Part shown: piece by piece, positions 21,301 to 35,059 of the stretch
Layout of the letters: each line of letters opens with the position of its first letter
Position numbering within the stretch: position 1 is the first letter of the stretch
Assembly: GCA_949361645.1 (NCBI GenBank)
Contig: OX442433.1
Span: 2,207,879-2,271,878 of the forward strand
Source of the DNA: Spongilla lacustris
Lineage: Eukaryota > Porifera > Demospongiae > Spongillida > Spongillidae
DNA: 64,000 bases
Direction of reading: 5' to 3'
The notes under the pieces: generated by a model
Told to the model about the DNA's origin: nothing
The model's input: the letters and a program-made list of their open reading frames with translations, nothing else
Database searches by the model: none
Position numbers and translations under genes: made by a program

Positions 21301-24300
21301 AGGCTTGTCAGATATGCTTCACAATGGTCAGAGGCCTCACACTGGTGACCCACTCAAGGTCATGTGACTTGGAGAGGTGTGGCTATGTCAGGTGGGCAGA
21401 TGCTTCTTATAAATTCATGTACTTACATGTAGATGTGTACTTTTTAGTGTATGGGACATAAGGCTTGTCAGATATGCTTCACAACGGTCAGAGGCCTCAC
21501 ACTGGTGACCCACTACAGATCATGTGACTTGGAGAGGTGTGGCTATGTTAGGTGAGCATATGCTTATTGTACATTCATGTAGTTATGTACACATACATAT
21601 GTGTATAGGACATAAGGCTTGTCAGATATGCTTCACAATGGTCAGAGGCCTCACACTGATGGCCCACTCAAGGTCATGTGACTTGGAGAGGTGTGGCTAC
21701 ATGTTGTTATCAGGTGGGCAGATGCTTCTTATACATTCATGTACTTACATGTAGATGTGTACTTTTTAGTGTATGGGACGGACGTAAGGCTTGTCAGATA
21801 TGCTTCACAACGGTCAGAGGCCTCACACTGGTGACCCACTACAGATCATGTGACTTGGAGAGGTGTGGCTATGTCAGGTGAGCATATGCTTATTATACAT
21901 TCATGTACTTATGTACACATACATATGTACATGTGTACTTTTTAGTGTATGGGACATAAGGCTTGTCAGATATGCTTCACAACGGTCAGAGGCCTCACAC
22001 TGATGGACCACTCAAGGTCATGTGACTTGGAGAGGTGTGGCTACATGTGTATGTCAGGTGGGCAGATGCTTCTTATACATTCATGTACTTACATGCACAT
22101 GTGTACTTTTTAGTGTATGTGACGTAAGGCTTGTCAGATATGCTTCACAATGGTCATAGGCCTCACACTCATGGCCCACTCAAGGTCATGTGACTTGGAG
22201 AGTTGTGGCTATGTCAGGTGGGCAGATGCTTCTTATACATTCATGTACTTACATGTAGATGTGTACTTTTTAGTGTATGTGACGTAAGGCTTGTCAGATA
22301 TGCTTCACAATGGTCAGAGGCCTCACACTGGTGACCCACTCAAGGTCATGTGACTTGGAGAGGTGTGGCTATGTCAGGTGGGCAGATGCTTCTTATACAT
22401 TCATGTACTTACATGTAGATGTGTACTTTTTAGTGTATGGGACATAAGGCTTGTCAGATATGCTTCACAATGGTCAGAGGCCTCACACTGGTGGCCCACT
22501 CAAGGTCATGTGACTTGGAGAGGTGTGGCTATGTCAGGTGGGCAGATGCTTCTTATACATTCATGTACTTACATGTAGATGTGTACTTTTTAGTGTATGG
22601 GACATAAGGCTTGTCAGATATGCTTCACAACGGTCAGAGGCCTCACACTGGTGACCCACTACAGATCATGTGACTTGGAGAGGTGTGGCTATGTCAGGTG
22701 AGCATATTCTTATTATACATTCATGTACTTATGTACACATACATATGTACATGTGTACTTTTTAGTGTATGGGACATAAGGTTTGTCAGATATGCTTCAC
22801 AACGGTCAGAGGCCTCACACTGATGGACCACTCAAGGTGATGTGACTTGGAGAGGTGTGGCTACATGTGTATGTCAGGTGGGCAGATGCTTCTTATACAT
22901 TCATGTACTTACATGCACGTGTGTACTTTTTAGTGTTTGTGACATAAGACTTGTCAGATATGCTTCACAATGGTCATAGGCCTCACACTCATGGCCCACT
23001 CAAGGTCATGTGACTTGGAGAGTTGTGGCTATGTCAGGTGGGCAGATGCTTCTTATACATTCATGTACTTACATGTACATGTGTACTTTTTAGTGTATGT
23101 GACGTAAGGCTTGTCAGATATGCTTCACAATGGTCAGAGGCCTCACACTGGTGACCTACTCAAGGTCATGTGACTTGGAGAGGTGTGGCTATGTCAGGTG
23201 GGCAGATGCTTCTTATACATTCATGTACTTACATGTAGATGTGTACTTTTTAGTGTATGGGACATAAGGCTTGTCAGATATGCTTCACAACGGTCAGAGG
23301 CCTCACACTGGTGACCCACTACAGATCATGTGACTTGGAGAGGTGTGGCTATGTCAGGTGAGCATATTCTTATTATACATTCATGTACTTATGTACACAT
23401 ACATATGTACATGTGTACTTTTTAGTGTATGGGACATAAGGTTTGTCAGATATGCTTCACAACGGTCAGAGGCCTCACACTGATGGACCACTCAAGGTGA
23501 TGTGACTTGGAGAGGTGTGGCTACATGTGTATGTCAGGTGGGCAGATGCTTCTTATACATTCATGTACTTACATGCACGTGTGTACTTTTTAGTGTTTGT
23601 GACATAAGACTTGTCAGATATGCTTCACAATGGTCATAGGCCTCACACTCATGGCCCACTCAAGGTCATGTGACTTGGAGAGTTGTGGCTATGTCAGGTG
23701 GGCAGATGCTTCTTATACATTCATGTACTTACATGTACATGTGTACTTTTTAGTGTATGTGACGTAAGGCTTGTCAGATATGCTTCACAATGGTCAGAGG
23801 CCTCACACTGGTGACCCACTCAAGGTCATGTGACTTGGAGAGGTGTGGCTATGTCAGGTGGGCAGATGCTTCTTATACATTCATGTACTTACATGTAGAT
23901 GTGTACTTTTTAGTGTATGGGACATAAGGCTTGTCAGATATGCTTCACAATGGTCATAGGCCTCACACTAATGGCCCACTCAAGGTCATGTGACTTGGAG
24001 AGGTGTGGCTATGTCAGGTGGGCAGATGCTTCTTATAAATTCATGTACTTACATGTAGATGTGTACTTTTTAGTGTATGGGACATAAGGCTTGTCAGATA
24101 TGCTTCACAACGGTCAGAGGCCTCACACTGGTGACCCACTACAGATCATGTGACTTGGAGAGGTGTGGCTATGTCAGGTGAGCATATGCTTATTATACAT
24201 TCATGTACTTATGTACACATACATATGTACATGTGTATTTTTTAGTATATGGGACATAAGGTTTGTCAGATATGCTTCACAATGGTCAGAGGCCTCACAC

Positions 24301-26865
24301 TGATGGACCACTCAAGGTCATGTGACTTGGAGAGGTGTGGCTATGTCAGGTGGGCAGATGCTTCTTATACATTCATGTACATGTACTTACATGTACATGT
24401 GTACTTTTTAGTGTATGGGACATAAGGCTAGTCAGATACGCTTCACAACGGTCAGAGACTTCACACTGATGGCCCAGACAAGGTCAATGTGACTTGGAGA
24501 GTTGTGGCTACATGTGTATGTCAGGTGGGCAGATGCTTCTTATACATGTACATTCATGTACTTACATGCACATGTGTACTTTTTAGTGTATGGGACATAA
24601 GGCTTGTCAGACATGCTTCACAATGGTCAGTTGCCTCACACTGAAGGCCCACTACAGATCATGTGACTTAGAGAGGTGTGGCTATGTCAGGTGAGCATAT
24701 GCTTATTATACATTCATGTACTTATTTACATGTACACGTACATGTGGACGTTTTAGTGTATGGGACATAAGGCTAGTCAGATACGCTTCACAACGGTCAG
24801 AGGCTTTACACTGATGGCCCAAACAAGGTCATGTGACTTGGAGAGGTGTGGCTACATGTGTATGTCAGGTGGGCAGATGATTCTTATACATGTACATTCA
24901 TGTACTTACATGCACATGTGTACTTTTTAGTGTATGGGACATAAGGCTTGTCAGACATGCTTCACAACAATCAGATGCCTCACACTGAAGGTCCACTTCA
25001 GATCATGTGACTTAGAGAGGTGTGGCTATGTCAGGTGAGCATATGCTTATTATACATTCATGTACTTATGTACATGTACACGTACATGTGGACGTTTTAG
25101 TGTATGGGACGTAAGGCTTGTCAGATATGCTTCACAATGGTCAGAGGCCTCGCACTGATGGCCCACTACAGATCATGTGAATTAGAGAGGTGTGGCTATG
25201 TCAGGTGAGCATATGCTTATTATACATTCATGTACTTATGTACATGTACACGTACATGTGTACTTTTTAGTGTATGAGACATAAGGCTTGTCAGACATGC
25301 TTCACAACAATCAGATGCCTCACACTGAAGGCCCACTACAGATCATGTGACTTAGAGAGGTGTGGCTATGTCAGGTGAGCATATGCTTATTATACATTCA
25401 TGTACTTATGTACATGTACACGTACATGTGTACGTTTTAGTGTATGGGACATAAGGTCAGAGGCTTCACACTGATGGCCCAGACAAGGTCAATGTCACTT
25501 GGAGAGTTGTGGCTACATGTGTATGTCAGGTGGGCAGATGCTTCTTATACATGTACCATCATGTACTTACATGCACATTTGTACTTTTTAGTGTATGGGA
25601 CATAAGGCTTGTCAGACATGCTTCACAACAGTCAGATGCCTCACACTGAAGACCCACTACAGATCATGTGACTTAGAGAGGTGTGGCTATGTCAGGTGAG
25701 CATATGCTTATTATACATTCATGTACTTATGTACATGTACACGTACATGTGTACGTTTTAGTGTATGGGACATAAGGCTAGTCAGATACGCTTCACAATG
25801 GTCAGAGGCTTCACACTGATGGCCCACACAAGGTCATGTGACTTGGAGAGGTGTGGCTACATGTGTATGTCAGGTGGGCAGATGCTTCTTATACATGTAC
25901 ATTCATGTACTTACATGCACATGTGTACTTTTTAGTGTATGGGACATAAGGCTTGTCAGATGTGCTTCACAACGGTCAGAGGCCTCACACTGGTGACCCA
26001 CTAAAGTTTATGTGACCTGGAGAGGTGTGGCTATATGAGATGGGTGGATGCTTCTTATATATTCATGTACTTACATTTACATGTGTACTTTTTAGTGTAT
26101 GGGACATAAGGCTTGTCAGATATGCTTCACAACGGTCAGAGGCCTCACACTGATGGCCCACTAAAGGTCATGTGACCTGGAGAGGTGTGGCTATACATGT
26201 ATAAGGTGGGCAGATGCTTCTTATACATTCATGTACTTACATGCACATGTGTACTTTTTAGTGTATGTGACGTAAGGCTTGTCAGATATGCTTCACAATG
26301 GTCATAGGCCTCACACTGATGACCCACTACAGATCATGTGACTTAGAGAGGTGTGCCTATATCAGGTGAGCATATGCTTATTATACGTTCATGTACTTAT
26401 GTACACGTACATGTGTACGTTTTAGTGTATGGGACATAAGGCTTCTCAGATATGCTTCACAACGGTCAGAGGCCTCACACTGATGGCCCACTAAAGGTCA
26501 TGTGACCTGGAGAGGTGTGGCTATATGAGGTGGGCGGATGCTTCTTATACATTCATGTACTTATATGCACATGTGTACTTTTTAGTGTATGGGACATAAG
26601 GCTTGTCAGACATGCTTCACAACAGCCAGATGCCTCATTCTGATGGCCCACTACAAATTATGTGACTTAGAGAGGTGTGGCTATATTAGGTGAGCATATG
26701 CTTATTATACATTCATGTACTTATGTACACGTACATTTGTACTTTTTAGTGTATGGGACATAAGGCTTGTCAGATATGCTTCACAATGGTCAGACTACAG
26801 AGGCCTCACACTGATGGCCCACTAAAGGTCATATGACTTGGAGAGGTGTGGCTATATCAGATAGG
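15350..26865. repeat. Satellite array, ~160-bp monomers with higher-order repeats
   Basis: About 11.5 kb of head-to-tail units, roughly 70 copies by length. The exact period is 160 bp in places (for example starts at 17981, 18141 and 18301). Units begin near gggacataaggcttgtcagatatgc, pass aggtcatgtgacttgg and tcaggtgggcagatgc, and end tgtactttttagtgta. A second monomer type has gtgagcatatgcttattatac and extra tacacataca, making it about 166-170 bp. Blocks recur at larger spacings: about 1320 bp (16.8-17.5 against 18.1-18.8 kb), 1653 bp (19.8-20.2 against 21.5-21.9 kb) and 660 bp (22.7 against 23.36 kb). Flanking units at both ends are more diverged, and a decayed unit continues to about 26960. 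The roughly 60-90-codon frames inside are by-products of the repeat. Confidence 0.95.
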
Positions 26866-26869
26866 TGGT

Positions 26870-28877
26870 TGCTACCCAGTTTTATGTTTCTTAGTCATGT
26901 ACTCATTCTATTTTAGTCTATGTCACAAGACGCACTGGAAAGGCTTCACAATGTACAGTGTTGTTACGCCAGATGCGTTGATGAAGTGTTGCATTGATGA
27001 AGTGTTGCATATTTGTATTCGTGTTGTAACGTATATTTCTTGAAATTAGTACCAGGTAGTACATGCCCTCAGGGAATGTTTGATGTCCCTCCTGCGCTGA
27101 AGATAACCTGTATATATATTTACCACTTTAGTACATGTGTATAGTGTAAGGAGTGTTCCAAATATCTGGACGTGCATGATTACATGCCGGTAGGTAGAGA
27201 TTGTACGTATAATTACGTATGGCTTAATTTATTTGTATACCTGCACATGCAGAGAGTGTTTAAAACTGATTATCGTTGGAGGTAGTCATTTGGCTATGTA
27301 GTGTGCATATATATATATATATATGAGATGGAAAATATGGGGGCGGGGCATGTAAACATTCGAATGGTTGCTGAAATCTGTTACGGGGTGTGCTTTGCTC
27401 GACAACTAGAATAATGTGGAAGCCAATACACAAGTCCATGCAGACCATGCATTTATGTCTTGGTGCTATATAGTGTTTGTATGTATAGATCCGCTTGCAT
27501 GGATCTGCACGGCATACGTCACAAGTATTACCTCGGACAATTCATGCAGTAAAGCAGAAGGAGCTTGAGCAGGAGAAGAAGCATGCATGTTCTGGCAGCA
27601 GATATACAGATGCAGCCTGTAACTATAGAGAACATGCAGATGTGTGTTCTTATGGGTACATGTTGAAATTGAGGAGTTTCTGCTTTGAAGCGGCAATAAC
27701 ATGCATGCACGCCAGATGAGATTTGTCGCAAAGCTAGCCTCATATAGGCCTATGCTCATTCTGTGCTCAATGGCTTTGTTAGATATAGGTCTCAGGTAAT
27801 AGTCACATGCATGCATATAGATGTATATGCTATGATAAACTGATATAACCTGCATGTATATATATACCATGCATGATGCCAGTATCAATTAATTAATATT
27901 ACGCTCGCATGATCTGGACATACACGTACATATATTATGTATCTAGTCCTACAACTCATGTTTCACATGGCATAATGATCAATCATCTGGCAAGATGTGT
28001 ACCGGCTTTGAATGCAGCTATAAGCTTATAAGCCTATATGCGGCATGCAAGTGGCAAACATATATTCCAATCAATAAACTTGAATGTACCATACATATAT
28101 ACTCAGAATACATGCAGTGCACCACGGCTGTTTCATTTCCATTGAACCTGTGACAAAAAGGCTACGCCCCGTGATACGAAATTTTTTCATAGCAACGGAC
28201 CTAATTACGACCTTAGCAACCAACATGGGCTTAAGATGCTCCCTTTTTACCACGAGGACTGTTTTGAACTCTTCTTTTGACTTCGGATCCTACTTCTATA
28301 TTGTCTGGCGCTCTGAACAATGTGAGTTAATGCCGGTTATATTCTGTGGATAGTATGTTATACGCTCGCGAATTCTGTGTGTGTTGTTTGAGGTCAAGTG
28401 ATGCACATTGCTCTGGTACTTTTTCCGCCCTTATGAAGTACCCTGAAACTTTTACAATATAACTGAGATAGTCTTGGCTGTAAGATTTTCAATAAAACTC
28501 GTGGTGCCGCGATTCCTAACTCACGCAGTAGGCGTTTGGAATATTGCAATATTTCCTCGATGTTTGACACCATTGACCTCACCTACATGTACCTAGCTTA
28601 ACCTGGCTTGCCTGAATCACGATGCCATGCATTTCAACATTTTAGCCAACCATCAAACACTCTTGAATCCATTAGGTTGTGCTGTCTTGTGAAGAAACAT
28701 GAGAATAAATATGGTATTAGTACCCGTTATTGAGCATTGCATCTACGTAAGCTTAAGTTTAGGAAGTGTGGCACTCTGAATTTGAAGAGAGACCTTTAAG
28801 TAGTGTTCCTTCATAATGCACTTCAGCCTGTCTATTGGATCAGGGATGGTTTTATACGTATCTGCAAGGCTGTTGAA
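26870..28877. other. No confirmed gene; (AT)n at 27305-27326
   Basis: A dinucleotide AT run lies near 27305-27326. On the minus strand 28582-28394 is an open frame (VSNIEEILQYSKRLLRELG and on to RVLLKILQPRL) preceded by a possible acceptor (tgtag). It looks amphipathic and could be an isolated exon, but I find no partner exons. The other frames look random. Confidence 0.35.
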
Positions 28878-30005
28878 CTAGGAGTGGATAGACTCAGCCT
28901 CCTGCTCACCCATCAACCCACATCCAGCGAGCTGGGAATGAATGCAATCCAACATGTGGTGTTCTAGGGTGTGCACTTTTATAGTTCTTCTGGCACCTTT
29001 GAACTTGGCATCAAAGGTATTAAAAAATCCTTGATAGCATGCAATGACGTTCTGTGTTAGTGTGAGATTGTTTCTGAGCATGTGTGTGTATGTGTTGTGT
29101 ACATGTGTGTGAAATTGCCTGTTTAAAATGAAGTTCTGTGTTAGTGTGAGACTGCTTCTAAGCATGTGCTAGTTTGATACAGAAACTGTAACATTGCATG
29201 TATGTACTTACTGCTCATCCCGTAGGTGGTTGGATTGTGCTGTTTTGAAGAAGTTCATGTGGAACTTGCGCTGCTATGACGGCAATGGGGTGTGTTGTAA
29301 GCTCAAGCCATAACGTCTGTCCCACAAGATGTACAATGCACCATTACGTCACCAAGCAACCGAATGATAAGCTAAGGAGGCTGTATGAGCTCGGCGGGCT
29401 GAAGACTGGTGGCTGAATAGCAGCAGGGGCACTTGAGTCGTACAGTGACACGAATCCACTCCTTAAGACACGAGCTACAAACATAGGCATGGCATGGTAG
29501 CTCTATAGGTTGATGTAGCATGTACAAACAAATTGGACACTTAACTGCATCTACCATTGACAGTATCTGTTTTGTTGACACAGAAAGCACCAGTACTTTG
29601 GGGATAATAGCAGGTGGTCTACCACAGCCATGATGCCTGTTGGTGTGTACCATAGCTGCTATACTTGTAAAATGGTTTACATGCCTACAGAATAACATGT
29701 TAAGCTACATGAACCTGTACCTTAGCAGTGTATGTGGACCAGTTATATGGCTGCACTTGACACTTGTATTGGTTCTTACACCTGCACCCTCAACATTGCC
29801 TTATGGCTCAAATGTGCAGAACAATCGTTGGTGGATCTCCTACTGGTCTGTTGAGACACTGAGACCAAAGACTATCAGTGTAGGTGCTGCACTGGTATGT
29901 AGGCTCTGGCTTTGGTGGTTTGCCCTTGGCTTTGACTCCTCTATGAAGTTTGCACCCACGTACCATGCAGAGATCCGCCGATCGGCATTTGTGGTGGGAT
30001 TCCAT
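28878..30005 (-). pseudogene. Decayed RING-finger gene of a transposon-associated family
   Basis: Reading on the minus strand, 30005-29808 holds an N-terminal Cys-rich piece (HHKCRSADLCMVRGCK, then CLNRPVGDPP). The frame 29698-29372 holds a GRPP basic stretch and a RING finger (CPICLYML, LPCHAYVCSSC, CPCC). Frame 29165-28878 ends with IKVHTLEHHMLDC and GLMGEQEAESIHS. I recall an uncharacterised family in sponges, cnidarians and fish with just this order: a RAG1-N-terminus-like Cys/RING region, then near the C-terminus K.H.LEDH and GE.G.ESIH. Most of the middle is missing here and the three pieces are in separate frames, so this is a remnant. The family link is from memory and should be tested by search. 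Confidence 0.5.
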
Positions 30006-31353
30006 AGCTATTTATGAGGTGGTGCGCATTATTCATGAAGCGGATGGTGTGTTATTATGTATTTCTGTGAGTGGCAGGAACTGCGGCACCACGAGTAAAA
30101 CACATATTCCTACGTGAAAAAGATTGATCGTTCCACTTCTGCGTCTTTTTGTACCACTTATAAAGGCGGAAAAAAAGATACGAAGGCCAGACTGAATGGC
30201 ATTTTTCGCGCCATTTGGAGAGTACAACATGCGCGTGGCAAAGTGTAGAATCACGCTACGCGTTGGGACATGCGTTTAAGTGAAAATAAAAATAAAACTA
30301 GTTTTACTAGTTAGAAATGGGTTTAAGATGTGCATTACTGCTACAAGTTTTGCATTTTTGATGGGTGAACTTTTAATGAGATGGCGGCTAGCCATGATTG
30401 ACTTGAACCGTAAATGATGTCAGTGTGTTCTATTTATAAGCCTTTTGTCCACTCGAAACAGCCGTGGCACAGCATCCCTGACACACCTACTGTTGCACTA
30501 TATAGTTCACATGTATAAGTGAGTGAATTTAAACGCCGTGGCACAATAACAATCTGCACTTATATTACATGTATACACATGCAGCATGCCCAAAGCAATA
30601 TAGTTGACCATGTAAGTATACTGAAAATGAAATGCAATGCATCCGGCCCAGTGACGTACACTGCTGTGTTTTTATAATACCGCGGATAGTGCATGCCCAT
30701 GCCGCTATAGAGTACATAACTGATAACGTATAATGCCTTATCAAAATTATCATGCATATCGATCGACGTGCTGTTGTACATGTATACTACTTTGACAATG
30801 AGATGCCAGTAATGTACAACATGTATCATGTGATAAAGGGTAGTAAACAGGTTGAACAGGAATTCAGTGACATCTTTAGTTTGACCTCTCAACATCCAAC
30901 TTGATCTACATGGAGACAAGTTCTAACCAGTCATCATGTGTCCCATGTGTATACGTAGTACTGGCACACTTTGTCCACACCTGTAGCAGTGGTAACTCCT
31001 ATTTTCATCAGTGGGGAAGTCATCTCTCCTTCCCAACCTGTACATTCAAGGGGCTCCAATTGGGGATTTTGTCCACTGTTCTTGCTTTATAGCTGAGAAA
31101 TGTGCAATGCCAAAGATCTTGCTTAAATAGCTCTTGTGGATGTCTCTAAAGTTGACCTTCGTGTGGCCTTTTCACTTCTTCTTATCTGTGGAAGTTACTG
31201 TAATTAAGTTAGTACATCTAACCATTGTACTTACTATCTTAAGAGGTAAGGCTATGTTTCACCTCCTGCATTGCAGTGGATGTCCCTGACACAAATTTGC
31301 AGTAAGCACAACTCGGCCAAAGTTTTGGTGGGTGTGGCTTTCACTCCCTTGCT
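30006..31353. other. No gene recognised
   Basis: Short frames on both strands lack recognisable domains. Nothing else was identified. Confidence 0.45.
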
Positions 31354-32290
31354 GTGCACTGCTCCACTGCCTTTATAGCTTCCCTTGCTTCATCAGGATT
31401 TGGTAGTCCCAATAACTTACACATGCTTCAGGCTGTGACCCGCTTCAACACCCAGGTTCCCCTTCATGAGTCCATCACAGCTGAGGAGGTTCTAGCTCAC
31501 CCACCTCCACAAAGAGCTCTGTCTATAAGAAGCTGGATATGCATGCTTTCAAATCCCTGCTATCTTCCTCCTCCCTAGTGAATAAGGCTAGGATCCGTTG
31601 TGTTTCTGCTCCTCATGCAGGTTCTTGGATCTCAGTCATCCCCTTGACTCTGCTGAATGTCAGGTAGCACTTAAATGGTGGTGGGGTCTTGGCACCTCAG
31701 GAGGTTCCCTGTGTCCTCATTCAGGCTCATTGTCCCGATATTGCCCTTGCCCCTCTAGGTCACCATGCATCCTCCTGCAGGCTGCATGGTGGGGATGTGA
31801 TTGCAAGGCACAATCACTTGCGTGATAACTTTACCAACTTTTGCCATTGGCCCCATCTTTCTGTGAGGGTTGAAGTGGGGTATGGCTTAGCTAGAGACCA
31901 TGTTAACTCCCGCCCTTGCAGATGTCCTTGTTCAGAGATGAGACATGCAACCTTTTATGTTACTGTCGCTTCACCCCTTACACCAGTAATGTTGAAGTGC
32001 CAGCATGTCTGTGGGAGCAGCAGCCTATGCTGCTGAACTTAGAAAGCATGTGGCCAATGACACCAGATGGGGTGGACATATATCCCCCTAGCTGTCGAAA
32101 CGTACAATAACTGGGGGGTGGAGGTTCAGAGGTTTTTTTTTTCTGTCTTGCCTCTTTACTTGCCATAGGCCAGGCCACCCCCAAACCCAAAATGCTAACT
32201 GAAATCTATGGCTGCCTGAACATGTCACTGGTGAGGTCAGTGGCTAGGGCTATCATGGGAAGAGAAAATGTCCAGATACATGTAGCTTGA
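31354..32290 (+). pseudogene. RLE-type LINE 3' fragment, multiply frameshifted
   Basis: Pieces in several frames follow the family order: FIASLASSGFGSPN, then (other frame) SAPHAGSWISVIPL, VALKWWWGLGTSGGSLCPH, then LGHHASSCRLHGGDVIARH and VEVGYGLARDHVNSRP. Near 32205 follows IYGCLNMSLVRSVARAIMG. In this family CPH...HHASSC is the zinc finger before the endonuclease and the last phrase is the C-terminus. At least four frame changes and a gap at about 32100-32190 make it non-functional. Confidence 0.7.
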
Positions 32291-32739
32291 GATAGATAAG
32301 TAGAAGTGTAGGTTTGTTAGCGGTATCTATTGTGAATTAGTATAAATGCAGTTTTGTCAAATATGTATGTATGTTAGGTGCTGTTTTATATTAATAATAA
32401 TAATATCTCCCAATGCATTCATAATAATGATCATCCACTACTGACGACACACATACACACATAAAGTCAGGAAGCTAGGATGGAGATCCCTTGCCAGGAT
32501 GGCACTGACAATGGACCTGACTAGGGTAATGTTTAGCCTGCCATAAATATCTGCCAAAACTCTTAGGCTTGGGGGAAGACATGCTAATGGCCAGGTGTGA
32601 TGGCAGTCTTAAATTGAAAACATTTCCTGGGCCTCTTTTCCTAAGCTGCCATACGATTCCTCAGCTACAGGAATGCAGGTCCACCCCAACTTGCAATGAC
32701 CAATGCATTTACACACTACTTATTTAAAAGGATACAGTT

Positions 32740-32950
32740 AACAAAAGGGATAGATAAACATATTTGAGACAAGATGTATTGATAACAGATATATTCCAGG
32801 CAAGGTATTCCAAATAGGTACAACCCTACAAGTAAAAAAGTGTAGTCCATATCATATGGCGAGGTATTGAGATGGTCTGTAGCCTGCATGAGTTTCCTCG
32901 AGTGAATTGTATGTTAGCACTAGCTTACCTGCATCAACATCCAATAGCTT
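32740..32950 (-). pseudogene. LINE (CR1/jockey-like) RT C-terminal fragment
   Basis: On the minus strand the translation contains FTCRVVPIWNTLP. This resembles the R....WN.LP block near the C-terminus of CR1/jockey/L2-type reverse transcriptases. The DNA is recognisably homologous to 53938-54193, which also reads on the minus strand. It has stops and is truncated. Confidence 0.45.
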
Positions 32951-35059
32951 TCTTATAACTTTATACAATTGTAAAGATTATGATGCATGTTTATGTATAT
33001 GAAATTGAAAGTTTCAAACCTAAAACCCATGATCTTTAACTCAAATGTTATACTCACCTATAACTATATACTTAAAATGATAATATACCATGTTGCACTT
33101 TAAAATTGTGCTTAGAAAAAGAAAAGTGTTTATTTTCAGAAAACATTCGTAGGACCAGTCCCGTAGCCTCAAGCCTATAAGTGATATGCATACAGTGAGC
33201 ATCACTGAAGTCATGGCATTTCATTTGCCTTGGTTGCTCCCTCTTCATATCCACTGAGATGCCCTACTGCAACCGACTAGTACTAACTATAATACAGCAG
33301 TAACTATTAACAATATAATAGTATAATAACCGTCCAAACGGGACAATAGGGTATAATTAGAACATCGGTATAAGGTGTCATTGTCTCATTGAGTTAATAT
33401 CCTGCCGCGGATCCTCTTACCTTTTTTTTTTTTTTTGCAGAACTGGAGCCTCCTATTCTAAACTATCTTTCTGCACCTATCTATGCATGTGCAAATTAGC
33501 ACCATTAGTTACCATACTCTGCCATCAGAAAACTACGATGCCGGGAGTGATAATTTTTTTTTTAAAATATACATGTATTACTTAATTATTTCTTCCTTAT
33601 CTTCCTGTTTCTTATCCCTTCGTTCATTCTTTATAGCATAACTTTTAATAACAAATGTTATGTAATCGATCGCATTCCACAGAACGATTTTGGTTAACTT
33701 CGACGACAGGCATAATGCGTACGTACGTCAAATGACTGGTGTGGGAACGAGACAGTTAGTTAAGTCAATAAGTTAAAGTATTCACGTGATCCAACATCAC
33801 CATTAAAATGGCGAGGTAAGCCCCGTTCAGTGTTAAATTAACAACTTGTGTTTAGCTACATGCAGGGAGCTGGAGTAGTCTATAAGAGTTGATGCCTAAA
33901 AGTGCAAGTACATGTATGCTAGAAGTCATATAGGAGTAGCGGTATTACAGTATTGGGAGAGTTGCTTAGGCTTAGCTGTATAGTCCATGCGTTATATATT
34001 AAGAGTTGAAACATATTTTTATAAGTATAGAAATGAGAGTATTAGTATTGATATGGCAAGTGAGCTTAAGAGTTGATGTGAAGCTGTGGGGGTCAGTGGT
34101 ACAGTAATACTCATATTTAAATACTAATTATAGTGGTAATGAATTGCAGGTTCAACACTTCCTTGTGAACAAAAGCGAATGTACACGTTGTCAATTTTTT
34201 AAGAGGTTTCAGTCATTATTCTCCTTGAGTACAATCATTAGGACTGCAGTAGTATGTTTACTCGAAGCCATTGAATACCCAGCCAGTTCTTACCTTATAC
34301 CATAGAGCACTATTTCGTTTGGTTGTTCTTCAATCATATCAACCACCTGATCATCTTCAAATGATGCTACATATGTAAAATGATATAATCAATGGCCTGC
34401 TGTTTAGAAAGGCTGTACTTTGGACAATACTGGCTTTCTTTTGTGGTAACATCTTCTCTATCACTTTCTGCATCTGGAGCATCACTGGTGGGTCATGGTG
34501 AAATGCAGCAGCCATAGAAATGTCCGGAAATGGGAGTAGTTTGTTCAACAATTGTTTGATCTAGATGCAAGATGAATTCTACAACACAGCATTCTGATGT
34601 TGGACTGGGACTGTGTGATGGTTTCCCATACATGCATATGGAATTTTCTGACCTAAAGGAATCAAATTTTTCCACACTTGTTTCAATATTGGCTTTAGTT
34701 TTGCTTTATGAATATCACCAGTTAGCGTTGTTGATAACCCAGACTTTGAAGCTTGTCAGAACAAACATATATTGTTGTTACAAATACATACAAAACTTTG
34801 TTAGTATGGTTAGAATCAATCCACAGTATAGTTGGTACGGGGAATGCCACAGACATCTAAACGATACTATCTTGCGGTATGCAATGTACGTGAATATTAA
34901 ACTCTTTTACTATATATGTTCCATATATAGCCATATATGTTTTTCACTCTATCATATTATATATGTTACGCATGCGCATGAGATGATTTCGGTGTGCTTC
35001 ACTAAGAATCATTATTTTCATGGTTACCCGACCTCTGTGAGAGCTGTTTGAGATCAAAG
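32951..35059. other. No confirmed gene; T16 run at ~33421
   Basis: A homopolymer T tract lies at 33421-33436. Short minus frames near 34357-34675 could belong to the old gypsy copy that follows, but show no diagnostic motif. ATGGCGAG followed by GTAAGC near 33808 looks like a start-exon/donor pair without visible partners. Confidence 0.35.

Noticed and set aside
17220..22578. Many 60-90-codon ORFs such as MTWRGVATCC...
   Set aside because: They repeat with the satellite monomer and change frame with each unit. There is no start context or family.
15350..26865. CRISPR-like regular repeats
   Set aside because: Units are contiguous with no unique spacers, and the genome is eukaryotic.
27466..27888. 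140-codon minus ORF
   Set aside because: Its composition looks random (many Tyr/His/Cys). No splice or domain support.
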